This document shows, piece by piece, positions 5,121-6,019 of a stretch of DNA of 6,019 nucleotides (positions are counted from its first letter, which is position 1; each line of letters opens with the position of its first letter). Below the pieces are notes generated by a model. The model ran no database searches. It saw only the letters and a program-made list of their open reading frames with translations, and had not been told where the DNA came from. The position numbers and the translations under genes are program-made. Source of the DNA: an uncultured Ruminococcus sp. (GTDB lineage Bacteria > Bacillota > Clostridia > Oscillospirales > Ruminococcaceae); the NCBI GenBank assembly GCA_947176685.1, contig CAMWRL010000113.1, positions 1 to 6,019 of the forward strand, read 5' to 3'.

Positions 5121-5453
5121 TTATACAGTCATTCCGATTGCTTTCTGATAAATTTCAGACCAGTCAGAAAGTTCTGTATCGCTTACCAGTTCTGTCATAT
5201 AATTCAACTTTTGTTTCAGTTCGGAACACGATATATTTTTTGTGTAATTTTCGTCTTCGTATAAATCGTTTTCGCACCACTGATATAATTCATACGGCTT
5301 TCCGGCGCAGTCGATTCCCCATTCCCAGCACTCCAGAGGTCCAAACGAAACTTTATGTATTAAAACTATATTGCCGTTCTTGTCGGGTGTAAGACTGGGT
5401 TTATTATAAACCCATCTGTCTGTTACAAGAGTATTGTTTAATATTTTTTTCAT
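5121..5453 (-). CDS. Acidic soluble protein of unknown function, second gene of the minus-strand pair
   Basis: This encodes 110 residues with GAGGG at 5460-5464, six bases before the ATG. The start overlaps the stop of the upstream gene by ATGA (5450-5453), so the two are co-transcribed and probably translationally coupled. There is no signal peptide or membrane helix. The sequence is rich in Trp, Tyr, Asp and Glu, with PSLTPDKNGNIVLIHKVSFGPLECWEWGIDCAGKPYELYQW as a probable beta-rich first half (not catalytic by any motif I know) and a helical acidic second half (ELKQKLNYMTEL). Four Cys (42, 49, 60, 76) are not arranged as a metal site. Its size and composition resemble small immunity-type or accessory proteins, but that is only an impression. 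No function is assigned. Confidence 0.75.
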   Translation of the reverse strand: MKKILNNTLVTDRWVYNKPSLTPDKNGNIVLIHKVSFGPLECWEWGIDCAGKPYELYQWCENDLYEDENYTKNISCSELKQKLNYMTELVSDTELSDWSEIYQKAIGMTV

Positions 5454-5941
5454 AATATTCCCTCAGCTTCTGCACGTATATTAAAGAACGTCCGGAAAAC
5501 TTCGCCCTCATTATGAAGATTTTCTTGTATGGAGCGCAGACGCCTTTTGCCTATACGGCGGTCAAGCAGTGCAAACACTCTTATAATAGCGTCCTCACTG
5601 GAGAGACTTTTTTCTATTGACTGGTTGTCAAACTCATCAAAAGCTATGTAAAAGCACCTTTGGTCAAACTGTCCGAACTGTAAAGCCACGTCGTCCATAA
5701 TAGGAAACTCGTATGATGTTCTTAATCTGTAGTTTTCGTCTTTCGGGAGCAGGTGATAATTTTTCCAGCGTCCGTAATAACTGCCCTCTATTATTTCGTT
5801 TCCATCAAGCAGAATTGACGCCCGTCCCTCGTAGTCGGGACACCTGCTGTAGATTGTCGCAAAATATCTTATACGTCCTTTAAGTGAATCCGCAAGATAT
5901 TCGTTTTCAAGCTTATATCTGATTTTAGACCATCTTTTAAT
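5450..5941 (-). CDS. Uncharacterised soluble protein (SF0329-like), apparent ATT start
   Basis: The frame is open from 5983 to the TGA at 5450-5452 but contains no ATG, GTG or TTG until 5698, which would give only 82 residues. Conserved-looking sequence continues well upstream of that Met: RWSKIR (3-8), DSLKGRI (18-24), RASILLDGNEI (40-50), GRW (57-59), then GQFDQRCFY (90-98), FDNQSI (104-109) and LLDRRIGKRRL (125-135). From memory these motifs resemble the uncharacterised SF0329-type family, whose members begin near MRWSKI. This places the start at the ATT at 5941-5939, behind AAAAGG at 5952-5957, giving 163 residues. Alternatives are a start codon destroyed by mutation (ATG to ATT), or use of Met 5698 with a truncated product. 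It is cytoplasmic by composition and is first in an operon with the 110-residue gene. Function unknown. Confidence 0.72.
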   Translation of the reverse strand: MKRWSKIRYKLENEYLADSLKGRIRYFATIYSRCPDYEGRASILLDGNEIIEGSYYGRWKNYHLLPKDENYRLRTSYEFPIMDDVALQFGQFDQRCFYIAFDEFDNQSIEKSLSSEDAIIRVFALLDRRIGKRRLRSIQENLHNEGEVFRTFFNIRAEAEGIL

Positions 5942-5957
5942 ATAATCACGACCTTTT
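5939..5957 (-). promoter_or_regulatory. Ribosome-binding site and proposed ATT start codon
   Basis: AAAAGG at 5957-5952 is followed by ten bases and ATT at 5941-5939. It decides the start of the upstream minus-strand gene: the frame after ATT reads KRWSKIR, and no standard start codon exists nearby in this frame. The spacing is slightly long. A GTG at 5949-5947 and an ATG at 5970-5968 are both in another frame that stops at 5869. Confidence 0.55.
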
Positions 5958-5972
5958 CTGATTTTTTCATAA

Positions 5973-6001
5973 ATTCTAACACATTATTCCGGAAAAGTCA
6001 A
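5973..6001 (-). promoter_or_regulatory. Sigma-A-type promoter with extended -10 for the minus-strand operon
   Basis: Read on the minus strand, the -35 box is TTGACT (6001-5996) and the -10 box is TAGAAT (5978-5973), separated by exactly 17 bases. TGT directly before the -10 box gives the TGn extension. An AT tract at 6002-6019 could act as an UP element. Transcription should begin near 5966-5967, leaving a leader of about 25 bases before the proposed ATT start. Confidence 0.85.
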
Positions 6002-6019
6002 TATATATAATTAAAAACA

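Noticed and set aside
5104..5126. AATAA...TTATT inverted repeat between the convergent genes as a terminator
   Set aside because: The stem is five AT pairs only, with no following T-run, so it is too weak to support a terminator call.
5012..5392. 126-codon plus-strand open frame
   Set aside because: It overlaps the end of the 4855-5109 gene in another frame and is antisense to the 110-residue gene with a good SD. Its composition is not protein-like.
5869..5970. 33-codon minus-strand ORF starting at ATG 5970-5968, as a leader peptide or true start
   Set aside because: The predicted transcription start falls at or just after this ATG, so it would have no leader or SD. Its frame does not match the downstream protein.

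Overview
The window is AT-rich, with strong AGGAGG-type Shine-Dalgarno (SD) sites and tightly packed short membrane-protein genes. It looks like chromosomal DNA from an anaerobic Clostridia/Oscillospiraceae-type Firmicute. A Ruminococcus-like host is my best guess from composition and the style of the PstS-like protein; no marker gene proves it.

Plus strand, 1-5109: one dense, co-directional array with gaps of only 2-25 bp and no visible terminator, probably a single long operon that starts left of the window. In order it holds: (a) the tail of an upstream hydrophobic protein (1-105); (b) two small genes (131-334, 350-754) carrying three copies of a two-helix unit with a basic TPKD...YK.RK loop, the second gene being a head-to-tail fusion of two copies; (c) a 45-residue single-helix protein (766-903) followed by a PstS-like substrate-binding protein (906-1853), the only plus-strand gene with a recognisable family; (d) four genes (1863-4083) carrying five copies of a four-helix unit with an FLPY...LY...Y...S..W..P signature, one gene being a fusion of two units and another lacking the first helix; (e) three genes (4088-5109) carrying four copies of a helical-hairpin unit that starts MKKIP and ends NYIDARKKVH-like, again with one fused double copy.

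Minus strand, 5941-5121: a separate two-gene operon converges on the array. Its upstream gene encodes an uncharacterised soluble protein (DSLKGR and GQFDQR motifs) that apparently starts at a non-canonical ATT codon behind an excellent extended -10 promoter at 5973-6001. It overlaps by ATGA a 110-residue acidic protein of unknown function.

The most notable pattern is that three unrelated small membrane-protein families, lying side by side around a PstS-like sensor or binding protein, have each expanded by tandem duplication and each contain one duplicated fused gene. No pstC, pstA, pstB or phoU gene is seen, so the PstS-like protein probably does not serve a locally encoded ABC transporter. 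What the array does is unknown. A membrane complex built around the PstS-like ectodomain is a hypothesis only.
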